64,000 nt of DNA from Phyllobacteriaceae bacterium (GCA_024742765.1 JANSXT010000007.1:103132-167131), one strand, 5' to 3'; positions 38,815 to 46,244 are shown, counted from the first letter of the stretch. The notes: a model not told the origin generated them from the sequence alone. Made by a program: numbers and translations.

Positions 38815-38855
38815 GACAAAGAAAACCCGCGTCCGGCGGTGGCCAGAAGCGGGTT
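38815..38855 (-). terminator. Intrinsic terminator or attenuator between rplT and pheS
   Basis: On the minus strand AACCCGC (38849-38855) pairs with GCGGGTT (38824-38830), followed by a T-rich run TTTTCTTT. The 18-nt loop can form a smaller inner stem. No leader peptide with Phe codons was found between rplT and this structure. Confidence 0.7.
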
Positions 38856-38891
38856 CTCGAACTCGGGTGATGCGTTGAGAAGCGCGCTGGC

Positions 38892-39293
38892 CTAGCGGAC
38901 AGCAGCCTCAAATGCGTTGGGTGTCGTATCTTTCAGATAAGCCAGTTCGCCCTTGGCCTTCTCGGCAATGGCGGCGAACGCCGCAGGCTCATGGATCGCC
39001 ATGTCCGACAGGACCTTGCGGTCGATCTCGACGCCGGCCTTGTTCAGACCGTCGATCAGCCGGCCATAGGTCAGGCCGTGCTCGCGTGCGGCCGCGTTGA
39101 TGCGCTGGATCCACAGCGACCGGAAATTGCGCTTGCGCGCCTTGCGGTCGCGATAGGCGTATTGGTCAGCCTTCTCCACCGCCTGCTTAGCGATGCGGAT
39201 GGTGTTCTTGCGCCGGCCATAATAGCCCTTGGCGGCTTTCAGAACTTTCTTATGCTTGGCGTGGGCGGTCACGCCGCGTTTGACACGTGCCAT
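38892..39293 (-). CDS. rplT: Ribosomal protein bL20
   Basis: A 133-residue, strongly basic 50S assembly protein. It begins [33 protein letters not shown] and includes [30 protein letters not shown], the classic bL20 sequence. It binds 23S rRNA early in assembly and in some bacteria also autoregulates its operon. It lies 34 bp after rpmI on the same strand. The C-terminus extends about 15 residues past the E. coli protein, as is usual for alphaproteobacteria. Confidence 0.97.
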   Translation of the reverse strand: MARVKRGVTAHAKHKKVLKAAKGYYGRRKNTIRIAKQAVEKADQYAYRDRKARKRNFRSLWIQRINAAAREHGLTYGRLIDGLNKAGVEIDRKVLSDMAIHEPAAFAAIAEKAKGELAYLKDTTPNAFEAAVR

Positions 39294-39327
39294 GGTCTTG
39301 GCTCCTCAGGATCGGGTTGGCGACGGC

Positions 39328-39528
39328 TCAAAGGCCGTAGGGCATGAACTTCTTGACGATCTTCGTATCCGGCTCGGACAGCACCATGGTGCCGCGCGCA
39401 TTGCGGATGAACTTGTTGGACCGTTTGATCATGCCGTGGCGTTTGCCGGCGGCTGCAACCTTGACCTTGCCCGAGGCCGTGGTCTTGAAGCGCTTCTTGA
39501 CCGAAGCCTTCGTCTTCATCTTGGGCAT
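39328..39528 (-). CDS. rpmI: Ribosomal protein bL35
   Basis: A 66-residue basic 50S protein: [36 protein letters not shown] and the ending FMPYGL are diagnostic. The start at 39528 gives the normal length; an in-frame ATG four codons earlier is open but atypical. The 5' leader on the minus strand holds two adjacent hairpins (39584-39617). In this genome infC is not directly upstream. Confidence 0.96.
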   Translation of the reverse strand: MPKMKTKASVKKRFKTTASGKVKVAAAGKRHGMIKRSNKFIRNARGTMVLSEPDTKIVKKFMPYGL

Positions 39529-39583
39529 TTTGCTCTCCATCTATGTGCTCACGCTGGCCTGTTTCACAGGCGCTCCGCACGGG

Positions 39584-39617
39584 CGTTCGAAATGTCGAAC
39601 GGGGATCGGTCGATCCC
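39584..39617 (-). promoter_or_regulatory. Tandem hairpins in the rpmI-rplT leader
   Basis: Two perfect stems sit back to back: CGTTCGA/TCGAACG with loop AATG (39584-39601) and GGGATC/GATCCC with a 4-nt loop (39602-39617). They begin 56 nt upstream of the rpmI start. They could be an RNA control element or a DNA operator; no match to a known ribosomal leader was recognised. Confidence 0.4.
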
Positions 39618-39763
39618 TCCTCGCTTCGCTCGGTTTCCCGACAGCATTTTTGCGATTGGCATTCATGAACCGCCACGGCATGCCCTGCCGGACGGTTCGG
39701 ACCGCGCGCCTATAGACTTAAACCATCAGGGATGCAAGCCTCGGCCATGGGGAGGAACCTGCG

Positions 39764-40396
39764 ATGACGAACGGGCGCGAGCGCTTTCTGGACCAAGCCT
39801 ACACGGTCACGACCGACGAGGAGACCAAGGCGCTCTACGATCGCTGGGCCGAGGTCTATGACGAGGAGCTGGGCGAGAACGAATACCGCCAGCCGGCGCG
39901 CAGTGCCAAGGCCCTGGCCGAACGGCTGGCGCCGGCGCCGGACGTCTCGGTGCTCGACGTCGGCTGCGGTTCGGGCCTGTCGGGCATCGCTCTGAGGGAT
40001 GCCGGCTATGGCCCGATCGATGGCTGCGATTTTTCAACCGGCATGCTGAAGAAGGCCGAGCAGACCGGCATCTACCGCCGGCTGTTCGAGGCCGATCTCA
40101 ACCGGCCGCCGCTTGATGCGCCCGATGGCGCCTACGATGCGGCGACTTGCGTCGGCGTCTTTACGACCGGCCATGTGAAGCCCGACGCTGTCGACGAGAT
40201 CATGCGTGTCATTCGCCCCAATGGATGGCTCGTCATAGGGCTCAACGACAATTTCTATCGCGCCGGCATATTGACCGGCAAGCTCGATGCGCTTCAGGCC
40301 GACGGACTTTTGACGGACCGTGCCGATGAGCATGGCGAGCACATTGTCGGCACCGGCCTTACCGGCTGGGTCATCGCCGTGCGAAAGACCGGCTGA
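39764..40396 (+). CDS. Class I SAM-dependent methyltransferase
   Basis: A 210-residue enzyme. Motif I is VSVLDVGCGSGLSG, the acidic motif II is IDGCDFSTGML, and AATCVGVFTTGHVKPDAVDEIMRVIRPNGWLVIG is the post-I region. This resembles Williams-Beuren-type (WBSCR27-like) methyltransferases, with an N-terminal TVTTDEETKALYDRWAEVYDEEL helix that recognises substrate. The target is unknown. A strong GGAGGA ribosome site is present. It is divergent from rpmI and convergent with infC, separating two parts of what is often a single infC-rpmI-rplT operon. Confidence 0.87.
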   Translation: MTNGRERFLDQAYTVTTDEETKALYDRWAEVYDEELGENEYRQPARSAKALAERLAPAPDVSVLDVGCGSGLSGIALRDAGYGPIDGCDFSTGMLKKAEQTGIYRRLFEADLNRPPLDAPDGAYDAATCVGVFTTGHVKPDAVDEIMRVIRPNGWLVIGLNDNFYRAGILTGKLDALQADGLLTDRADEHGEHIVGTGLTGWVIAVRKTG

Positions 40397-40410
40397 CGCA
40401 AGGCCGGCCA

Positions 40411-40440
40411 CGAAAAAGGCCCGCCGTTCGGGCGGGCCTG
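40411..40440. terminator. Bidirectional intrinsic terminator between methyltransferase gene and infC
   Basis: A perfect 9-bp stem AGGCCCGCC/GGCGGGCCT (40417-40425 and 40431-40439) with a 5-nt loop. The A-run at 40413-40417 becomes a T-tract for the minus-strand infC transcript. Confidence 0.85.
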
Positions 40441-40466
40441 CATGGCTTGGGGTGATCTGTGTCGGC

Positions 40467-41003
40467 CTATTTGGGCGCCAGCACCATCATCATCTGACGG
40501 CCTTCGAGCTTCGGCTCGGCCTCGACCTTGGAAATCTCGCCGACTTCCTCGCGCACTTTTTGCAAAAGCTGCATGCCGAGTTGCTGGTGCGCCATCTCGC
40601 GGCCGCGGAAACGCAGCGTGACCTTGACCTTGTCGCCATCCTCGAAGAACCGCTTCACCGCCTTCATCTTCACCTCATAATCATGGGTGTCGATGTTGGG
40701 GCGCATCTTCACTTCCTTGACCTCGACGGTCTTCTGCTTCTTGCGCGCGGCCGCGGCTTTCTTCTGCTGCTCGTATTTCAGCTTGCCCAGATCGAGGATC
40801 TTGGCGACCGGCGGCTTGGCGTTGGGCGAGATCAGCACCAGATCAAGGCCGGCATCTTCGGCCATGCGCCGGGCGTCACGGGTGTCGGTGACGCCCCGGT
40901 TTTCGCCATCGGCGTCGATAAGCTGCACTTCTGGATCACGAATGTCGTCATTGGCGGGCGGGCCGGACTTTTGCGGCGGTGGCGCTCTGAATGGTCTGCG
41001 AAT
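40467..41003 (-). CDS. infC: Translation initiation factor IF-3, ATT start
   Basis: A 178-residue factor that binds the 30S subunit and checks start-codon pairing. The N-domain has [13 protein letters not shown] and [18 protein letters not shown], with a basic linker [18 protein letters not shown]. The C-domain contains [17 protein letters not shown]. No ATG is available; the family-typical N-terminus ([14 protein letters not shown]...) starts at an ATT at 41003. That ATT is preceded by AAGGAG with nine bases of spacing. Use of ATT permits the autoregulation known for infC, in which excess IF-3 rejects its own start codon. Confidence 0.93.
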   Translation of the reverse strand: MRRPFRAPPPQKSGPPANDDIRDPEVQLIDADGENRGVTDTRDARRMAEDAGLDLVLISPNAKPPVAKILDLGKLKYEQQKKAAAARKKQKTVEVKEVKMRPNIDTHDYEVKMKAVKRFFEDGDKVKVTLRFRGREMAHQQLGMQLLQKVREEVGEISKVEAEPKLEGRQMMMVLAPK

Positions 41004-41214
41004 GGTCGTAATCTCCTTGACATTGACCGGAAGGGTTCATGGTCCGAGCCGGCAGGCCGGGCTGTGGACGGCAGGTCCATAGCATGAACGTGTTCGCAAA
41101 TCACCTGCTTTGGGCGGTTTGTTGGTTTGGCCGGCTGGACGCATTCGGCCATGTGATGGCTTCACAGGTCCGATGCAACCCCTCATAAGGCGGAAGACCA
41201 GCGGAGGTATGACC

Positions 41215-42000
41215 ATGGACGAACGATCGCTGACCGTGGACGGCGCCGACATCGCCGTGTGCCACCGGACAGGCGGCGCACCGAATTTCGTCTGGCTCGG
41301 CGGCTACCGTTCGGACATGGATGGCACCAAGGCCGTCGAACTGGATCGCTGGTGCGGCGAACATGCCATGGCCTGCACGCGCTTTGACTATTCCGGCCAT
41401 GGCCGGTCGGGCGGCGACTTCCGGGACGGCACCATTTCGCGCTGGCTCGGCGAGGCGATGGCGGTGACCGAGACCATCTGCGCGCCGCCGCTGGTGCTTG
41501 TCGGCTCGTCGATGGGGGCGTGGATCGCGCTGCGGATGGTGGCCGAACTGAACCGTGGCGGCGTCGGCGACCCCATCGCCGGACTTCTGCTGCTGGCGCC
41601 GGCCCCCGATTTCACCAGCGAATTGCACGAACCCGAACTGACCGAAGCGCAGAGGCGCGATCTGGACGAGCGGGGCTTTTTCACCGAACCGACACCTTAT
41701 GGACCCGAGCCGAACATCTTCACGCGGGATCTTTTCGAGGATGGCCGCAGCAATCGCGTCATGACCGGACCGATCGACACGCACTGCCCGGTGCGCATCA
41801 TCCAGGGCCAGGCCGATCCCGACGTGCCGTGGCAGCACGCCCAGCGCCTGTTCGAGCTTTTGTCCAAGGACGATGCGGTGATCAGCTATGTCAAGGATGG
41901 CGATCATCGCCTGTCGCGGCCGCAGGACATCGCCATGATGCTCGATGCCGCCGGCGCGCTTGCCGGCAAGTCCGGTGGCCAGGGAGGCGGCCAGGGCTGA
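41215..42000 (+). CDS. Alpha/beta hydrolase
   Basis: A 261-residue serine hydrolase. VWLGGYRSDMDGTKA is the oxyanion region, FDYSGHGRSGGDF is a typical strand-loop, the nucleophile elbow is VGSSMGAWIA, and the late Asp and His are in GQADPDVPWQHA and KDGDHRLSRPQD. This architecture matches ABHD10/BAAT-like rhizobial hydrolases often found beside infC. GGAGGT lies six bases before the ATG at 41215, so that start is preferred to the ATG at 41209. It is divergent from infC. The BenE-type transporter follows after 2 bp, so they likely form an operon. Confidence 0.85.
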   Translation: MDERSLTVDGADIAVCHRTGGAPNFVWLGGYRSDMDGTKAVELDRWCGEHAMACTRFDYSGHGRSGGDFRDGTISRWLGEAMAVTETICAPPLVLVGSSMGAWIALRMVAELNRGGVGDPIAGLLLLAPAPDFTSELHEPELTEAQRRDLDERGFFTEPTPYGPEPNIFTRDLFEDGRSNRVMTGPIDTHCPVRIIQGQADPDVPWQHAQRLFELLSKDDAVISYVKDGDHRLSRPQDIAMMLDAAGALAGKSGGQGGGQG

Positions 42001-42002
42001 AC

Positions 42003-43145
42003 ATGTTTCGTTTTTCGGCCCTGTCGGCGGCGCTCGTCGCCTCCTTTGTCGGTTTCGGCGGCACCATGGCGCTGGTGCTCGGCGCCGCGCAATCGGTCGG
42101 TGCCACCGAAGCGCAGACGGCGAGCTGGATTACTGCCATCTGCATCGCGGTGGCCATCGAGACGCTGATCCTGACCATCTGGTTTCGCATGCCGATCATC
42201 GCCGCCTGGTCGATCGCCGGGCTGGCGCTGGTCACGGCAAGCACGGGATACTCCATGAACGAAGCGGTCGGCGCTTTCGTCGCGGCGGGGCTCCTGACCA
42301 TCGCCACCGGCCTGTTCCGGCCCTTGATGCGGCTGGTCGAGGCGATCCCAGGCGCGATCTCCGCCGGCATGCTCGGCGGCATCCTGTTGCCCTTCGTGGT
42401 GGCCGGCGCGCAGGCGGCGACGATCGATCCGGCCTTCATCCTGCCGCTGGCCGCCGGCTTTTTCCTTCTGCGCACCTATGACGCGCAGCTGGCGGTGATC
42501 GGCGTCTTGTTCGTCGGCGTCGCCTGGGCGCTGCTTGGCGGCATGGCCGAAGGCGACATCGCCATCGAGACCTCATCGCTGACTTTCGTCATGCCGGAAA
42601 TATCGGTCGGCTCATTCTTTGGCCTAGCCGTGCCGCTCTACATCGTCACCATGGCCTCGCAGAACCTGCCCGGCCTTGCGGTCCTGCGCGCCGACGGCTA
42701 TCGCCCGCCGGCCGGACCGGTGATCGCCGTCACAGGTGTCTTTTCGACGATCACCGGCGTTCTGGGCGCCTCGTCGACCAATTTGGCCGCCGTTACCGCT
42801 GCGATCTGCACCGGCAAGGATGCCCATCCCGATGCGGAAAAGCGTTGGGTCACGGGCATATGGTACGGCCTCATCTACATCTTCTTCGCGCTGTTCGGCG
42901 CATCGTTCGTGGCGCTTGTCACCGTGCTGCCCGCATCGCTGATCGCGCTGGTTCTCGGCATCGCGCTGCTCGGGCCGCTCGCCAACTCCACCCGCATCGC
43001 CGTCGCCGAGGAGCGCGACCGCATTCCGGCCATGACGACCTTCGCCATCACCGCCTCGGGCATTGTCTTTTTCGGCATTGGCGCTGCCTTCTGGGGCCTG
43101 ATGTTAGGTCTGGCGGTGCATTTTCTGGCGCTGGCAAAACGCTGA
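42003..43145 (+). CDS. BenE family benzoate/H+ symporter-like transporter
   Basis: A 380-residue membrane protein with about eleven to twelve transmembrane segments. The family pattern includes GGTMALVLGAAQSVGATEAQTASWI near the start, AIPGAISAGMLGGILLPF, and MASQNLPGLAVLRADGYRPPAGPVIAVTGVFSTI, a hallmark of BenE. BenE proteins import benzoate or related acids with protons. No aromatic catabolism genes are nearby, so the substrate is open. The ATG at 42003 follows the hydrolase stop by 2 bp. The frame continues upstream only as a shadow of the hydrolase gene. Confidence 0.88.
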   Translation: MFRFSALSAALVASFVGFGGTMALVLGAAQSVGATEAQTASWITAICIAVAIETLILTIWFRMPIIAAWSIAGLALVTASTGYSMNEAVGAFVAAGLLTIATGLFRPLMRLVEAIPGAISAGMLGGILLPFVVAGAQAATIDPAFILPLAAGFFLLRTYDAQLAVIGVLFVGVAWALLGGMAEGDIAIETSSLTFVMPEISVGSFFGLAVPLYIVTMASQNLPGLAVLRADGYRPPAGPVIAVTGVFSTITGVLGASSTNLAAVTAAICTGKDAHPDAEKRWVTGIWYGLIYIFFALFGASFVALVTVLPASLIALVLGIALLGPLANSTRIAVAEERDRIPAMTTFAITASGIVFFGIGAAFWGLMLGLAVHFLALAKR

Positions 43146-43184
43146 ATCTGAACAAAATTTAACGATTGTCTGTCGAAAAAGCGG

Positions 43185-43213
43185 CCGAAAGCGCTTGCAG
43201 AGCAGGCTTTCGG
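43185..43213. terminator. Hairpin downstream of the BenE-type gene
   Basis: An 8-bp stem CCGAAAGC/GCTTTCGG with a 13-nt loop, 40 bp after the transporter stop. It lacks a T-run on the plus strand but has one on the minus strand (TTTTTCG), so its role as a terminator for the transporter is uncertain. Confidence 0.4.
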
Positions 43214-43271
43214 TCACCACCTCAAAACCGTGGCGAGCTTTCATCGCCAGGCAAAAATGGGGTGTTCAAAC

Positions 43272-43733
43272 ATGACACAGACTGCCTTGATCCGTCCCGC
43301 GTGGACGCCGGCCACCATCGGCCTGATGGTGCTGGGTTTCATCGTCTTCTGGCCGCTGGGCCTGGCGATGCTGGCCTACATTCTCTGGGGCGATCGGCTG
43401 GATGGCTGGAAGGGTGACGTCAACCGCGCCACCGATGCCATGTCCCGCAACTGGGGCCGCTGCGGCCGTTCGGCCAGCATGGCACCGCGCACCGGAAACG
43501 TCGCCTTCGACGACTGGCGCGATGCCGAACTCAAGCGCATCGAGGAAGAGCGCCGCAAGCTCGACGAAATGCGCAAGGAGTTCGACGACTATCTGCGCGA
43601 ACTGCGCCGCGCCAAGGACCAGAAAGAGTTCGACGAGTTCATGGCGGCACGCGGCCGCGACATGGACGCCGATACCGGCAATGGCGCCAAGGGCACTTCG
43701 GTGCCGAACGTCAAGGGCTCCGACGAGAGCTGA
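43272..43733 (+). CDS. DUF2852 domain protein
   Basis: A 153-residue protein. An N-terminal hydrophobic segment (WTPATIGLMVLGFIVFWPLGLAMLAYILW) forms one membrane helix or a hairpin. A central Arg/Asn segment with NVAFDDWRDAELKRIEEERRKLDEMRKEFDDYLRELR begins a charged coiled coil, ending AKDQKEFDEFMAARG. This is the DUF2852 pattern restricted to alphaproteobacteria; the function is not known. It is likely an inner-membrane-anchored cytoplasmic coiled coil. The ATG at 43272 was preferred to one 14 codons upstream on family alignment. Confidence 0.83.
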   Translation: MTQTALIRPAWTPATIGLMVLGFIVFWPLGLAMLAYILWGDRLDGWKGDVNRATDAMSRNWGRCGRSASMAPRTGNVAFDDWRDAELKRIEEERRKLDEMRKEFDDYLRELRRAKDQKEFDEFMAARGRDMDADTGNGAKGTSVPNVKGSDES

Positions 43734-43884
43734 CATGCATAGAGCCGGGCGCCGTCGATGATGGCGCCGGGACATCAACCGCAACGTCGGGTTCGCTCCC
43801 GGCGTTGGCCGGCCGGCCGGAGCTGCATCGCGCAGGTCCGGTTTCGCTGTTAGGTGCGCCGCCGAATCACGCTATGAACACCCC

Positions 43885-44628
43885 ATGGTTTTCGGCCTGA
43901 TGCGCAGACAAGCCCAACCCGAAAAGCGTCCGGACAGTCACCAGGTGGCTGGCCGGACGCTGCCGCTTTCGATCGTCGAAAACCCGCGCGCCAAGCGGCT
44001 GACGCTGCGCATCCAGCCCGGCGATCGCGGTCTCAAGGTGACCGTGCCGCCCGGCATGGCACAGGTTGAGATCGACCGGTTTCTGTCCCGCCAGGAGGGT
44101 TGGCTTGCCGGCAAGATCGCCAACATGCCGGACCAGCCGCAGGTGCGACCCGGCATCAAGCTGCCGGTTCTTGGCGTCAACCATCTGATCGTCCACCGGC
44201 CCGGCCGAGGCGTGACGCGGATCGAGGGTGGAGACAGTGGCCCCCAACTGATTGTCTTCGGCGCGCCCGAACATCTGCCGCGCCGTGTCGCCGACTTCCT
44301 CAAAAAGACCGCGCGTGCCCACATCGAGCCGCTGGTGGTGCGCCATGCCGAAACCGTCGGACGGTCGGCGCGCGCGGTCCGGTTCAAGGACACGGTCAGC
44401 CGCTGGGGGTCTTGCTCGTCCGAGGGCAATCTGTCCTTTTCCTGGCGCATCGCCATGGCGCCGCCCGCGGTGATCGATTATCTGGTCGCGCACGAGGTGG
44501 CGCATCTGCGCGAAATGAACCACGGCCCGCGCTTCTGGGCGCTGTGCGAAGAGCTTTGCCCGGACACCAAGCGCTGCAAGGCCTGGCTCAAGCGCAACGG
44601 GTCGAAACTGCAGTCGATCGTGTTCTGA
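43885..44628 (+). CDS. YgjP-like (DUF45) zinc metallopeptidase
   Basis: A 247-residue soluble protein. It has an N-terminal strand-rich part (LPLSIVENPRAKRLTLRIQPGDRGLKVTVPPG) and a C-terminal SprT/WLM-like catalytic region. RWGSCSSEGNLSFSW leads to the Zn motif HEVAH at 203-207, with a third His at 213 in MNHGPRFW. This is the YgjP/DUF45 layout; physiological substrates are unknown. It is convergent with the radical SAM gene (38 bp apart), so there is no transcriptional link to the peptide cassette. Confidence 0.88.
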   Translation: MVFGLMRRQAQPEKRPDSHQVAGRTLPLSIVENPRAKRLTLRIQPGDRGLKVTVPPGMAQVEIDRFLSRQEGWLAGKIANMPDQPQVRPGIKLPVLGVNHLIVHRPGRGVTRIEGGDSGPQLIVFGAPEHLPRRVADFLKKTARAHIEPLVVRHAETVGRSARAVRFKDTVSRWGSCSSEGNLSFSWRIAMAPPAVIDYLVAHEVAHLREMNHGPRFWALCEELCPDTKRCKAWLKRNGSKLQSIVF

Positions 44629-44666
44629 CCGCTGCGCATCGATGGTGATGGCAGGCGCTTTACCGT

Positions 44667-45926
44667 TCAGTGACCGACGGTCTCCAGCGTGCGGCTGAGC
44701 CGTTGTTCAAACAGATCAACCGGATAATTGTTGGCGAGCAGCGTTCCGCAGACCGTCTCGTAGAAGGTCTTGTAGCCGTCGCAATAGACCGACGGATTGT
44801 CGAAGCCGTTGGCGGCCGCATAGCGGTTTTCCAGATCGCCGCTGCGGCAAAGACCCCGCCAGTCGCACGACCGGCAGGCCGTGGCGATGGTGTCACCGGC
44901 ACGCCGAATATCGCCGAAAACCCGGTCGGCAAGAAAGTCGGGCATTGAAAGGTCTGCGATGGCGACGCGTGGCGTGCCCTTGAACCAGTCGAGCGCCGGG
45001 ATCAGCGAATCATTGACAGAGACGGTTCCGTCGCTTTGCGCGACGATGATCTGATAGGCGATGGCCGGTTCGGCGGATACCGGCGGCTTTGCGGGTGCCG
45101 TGTTTCGGAAGTGGCTGACCACCTCCTTGATCTGCCGGACGTTGACGTTCGGATCGTCTTCGATGAACCACGCGGTAAACAAGTCCGACATGCAGCGCCC
45201 ATAGGCTTCCGCATCGCCCTCGTCGGCGGCAAAGCCGTGATCGTGGCTGCGGTCCGGCAGAAGAAAGCTCATGTTCATAATGCCCAGCGACCGCAAATAG
45301 TGATAGATCGCCTCATAATCGTTGCGATGGTCGAGCACCGAGATCGTTGACGGGCCGAGCGCCTGGTCGCCGCCCGACCACTCGACCAGTCGCCGGATCG
45401 TCTGCTCGACCTGCGCGAATGTGGATCCGCCATCCTTGGCCAGCCGGAAACGGTCGTTGGCGGTGCGGTCGCCGTCAATGCTGACACCCACATGCACGCG
45501 GTGGTCGGCAAAGAGGTCGAGCCAGGTCGGGCTGATGATCGTACCGTTCGTCTGAACGGCAAAAGAGACCTCGGCGACAGGCTCAATCGTCTCCCGCAGC
45601 AGCGTGCATGCTGCGGAAAAACGCGCCGGTTTGAGCAGCAGCGGCTCGCCGCCGTGAAACGAGATCGAGACCCGTCCGATGCCGAGTTCGGCGCACCCGT
45701 CCCTGATCCACCAGGCCAGTGCCCTGACCGTTTCAAGGTCGATCAGGGCCGGGCGTTCAAGCGCTGATGTCTCGCCCATATTGAAATAGTAGCAATAGCT
45801 GCAATTGATATTGCAGCGCTCGGCCACCTTCAGCACGACCTGAAGGGTGCGGATCGGCGGCACATCCGACCGTCTGGCGGCAGCCGTTTGCGTGCCGCCG
45901 CCTGTCGTCGCCACTTCTTGCCGCAT
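44667..45926 (-). CDS. Radical SAM/SPASM peptide maturase (cyclophane-forming type, putative)
   Basis: A 419-residue enzyme. The radical SAM cluster motif is CNINCSYCYY (Cys38, 42, 45; CX3CX2C), and SISFHGGEPLLL contains the SAM-binding GGEP. The C-terminal SPASM-type region holds Cys351, 354, 360 and 382 in CRSCDWRGLC and NPSVYC, plus Cys393. The CxxCxW...RY...NPSVYC layout resembles the XyeB/GrrM/FxsB group, which join an aromatic ring to a beta-carbon two residues later in ribosomal peptides. The gene follows a precursor-like gene by 12 nt. The most likely role is cross-linking of the precursor's repeated Tyr/His-x-Gln motifs. Another rSAM/SPASM chemistry, such as epimerisation, cannot be excluded; thioether formation is unlikely because the precursor lacks Cys. 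Confidence 0.88.
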   Translation of the reverse strand: MRQEVATTGGGTQTAAARRSDVPPIRTLQVVLKVAERCNINCSYCYYFNMGETSALERPALIDLETVRALAWWIRDGCAELGIGRVSISFHGGEPLLLKPARFSAACTLLRETIEPVAEVSFAVQTNGTIISPTWLDLFADHRVHVGVSIDGDRTANDRFRLAKDGGSTFAQVEQTIRRLVEWSGGDQALGPSTISVLDHRNDYEAIYHYLRSLGIMNMSFLLPDRSHDHGFAADEGDAEAYGRCMSDLFTAWFIEDDPNVNVRQIKEVVSHFRNTAPAKPPVSAEPAIAYQIIVAQSDGTVSVNDSLIPALDWFKGTPRVAIADLSMPDFLADRVFGDIRRAGDTIATACRSCDWRGLCRSGDLENRYAAANGFDNPSVYCDGYKTFYETVCGTLLANNYPVDLFEQRLSRTLETVGH

Positions 45927-45938
45927 TGCCGATCTGGC

Positions 45939-46214
45939 TCAGCGGCTCATCAGCGTTTCAGGCACGGACTGTTTGTAGCTGCCGCCGCCGGTCTGGGTGT
46001 GCTCGCCGCCGGTCGCCTGTTCATAGTCGCCGCCATCCTGTTCGTAGTCCGGTCCTTTGGCGTGCAGACCCAAGGGCGGGAAGCTCGACAACATGTCCGG
46101 CTCGACAAGTTTGTCGACAATCGCCTGGCCGACAAATTCATCATAACGCTCTTTGAGCTTTGCGTAGCGCTTGGCGCCGATCAACTTGGCGGCGCGAATC
46201 TCTTTCTTGGCCAT
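45939..46214 (-). CDS. Putative RiPP precursor peptide with four Y/H-x-Q repeats
   Basis: A 91-residue peptide with no Cys or Trp. Residues 1-53 are a charged leader rich in Lys, Glu and Leu, ending SSFPPLGLHAK. Residues 54-82 hold four Gly-rich repeats with the aromatic at Tyr57, Tyr64, His72 and Tyr80, each followed by x-Gln (YEQ, YEQ, HTQ, YKQ) and spaced 7, 8 and 8 residues. A tail SVPETLMSR follows. GGGAG sits eight bases before the ATG, a strong ribosome site. The start-to-maturase order and the 12-nt gap indicate an operon. I do not recognise the peptide family; substrate status is inferred from repeats and context. Confidence 0.8.
   Translation of the reverse strand: MAKKEIRAAKLIGAKRYAKLKERYDEFVGQAIVDKLVEPDMLSSFPPLGLHAKGPDYEQDGGDYEQATGGEHTQTGGGSYKQSVPETLMSR
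45969..46055 (-). repeat. Core region: four GG-(D/E/S)-(Y/H)-x-Q repeats
   Basis: Codons 54-82 of the precursor. The repeat unit is roughly Gly-Gly-acidic-aromatic-x-Gln-x(1-2). The residue between aromatic and Gln varies (Glu, Glu, Thr, Lys) and so do the linkers, whereas aromatic, Gln and Gly are kept. This is the conservation expected if those positions are modified. Confidence 0.8.
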
Positions 46215-46231
46215 GAAGAAATACTCCCAAA

Positions 46232-46244
46232 ATGAACGTGTTCA
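46232..46244. promoter_or_regulatory. Short dyad upstream of the RiPP precursor
   Basis: TGAAC and GTTCA are inverted around two bases (46233-46244), directly upstream of the precursor ribosome site. The 12-mer ATGAACGTGTTC (46232-46243) recurs upstream of infC at 41084-41095. It could be an operator; the match may be chance. Confidence 0.3.

Noticed and set aside
38770..38891. Phe-rich leader peptide for pheS
   Set aside because: No ATG or GTG reading frame with Phe codons lies between the rplT stop and the terminator stem.
41520..42002. Long N-terminal extension of the BenE-type transporter
   Set aside because: The open frame there is a shadow of the alpha/beta hydrolase gene; the hydrophobic family N-terminus begins at 42003.
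43885..44628. YgjP-like metallopeptidase as leader protease of the RiPP cassette
   Set aside because: It is convergent with the cassette and next to a DUF2852 gene in what looks like housekeeping DNA; proximity alone does not support a role.
46232..46244. LexA box before the RiPP precursor
   Set aside because: GAAC and GTTC are inverted with a 2-bp gap rather than direct repeats with 7 bp.
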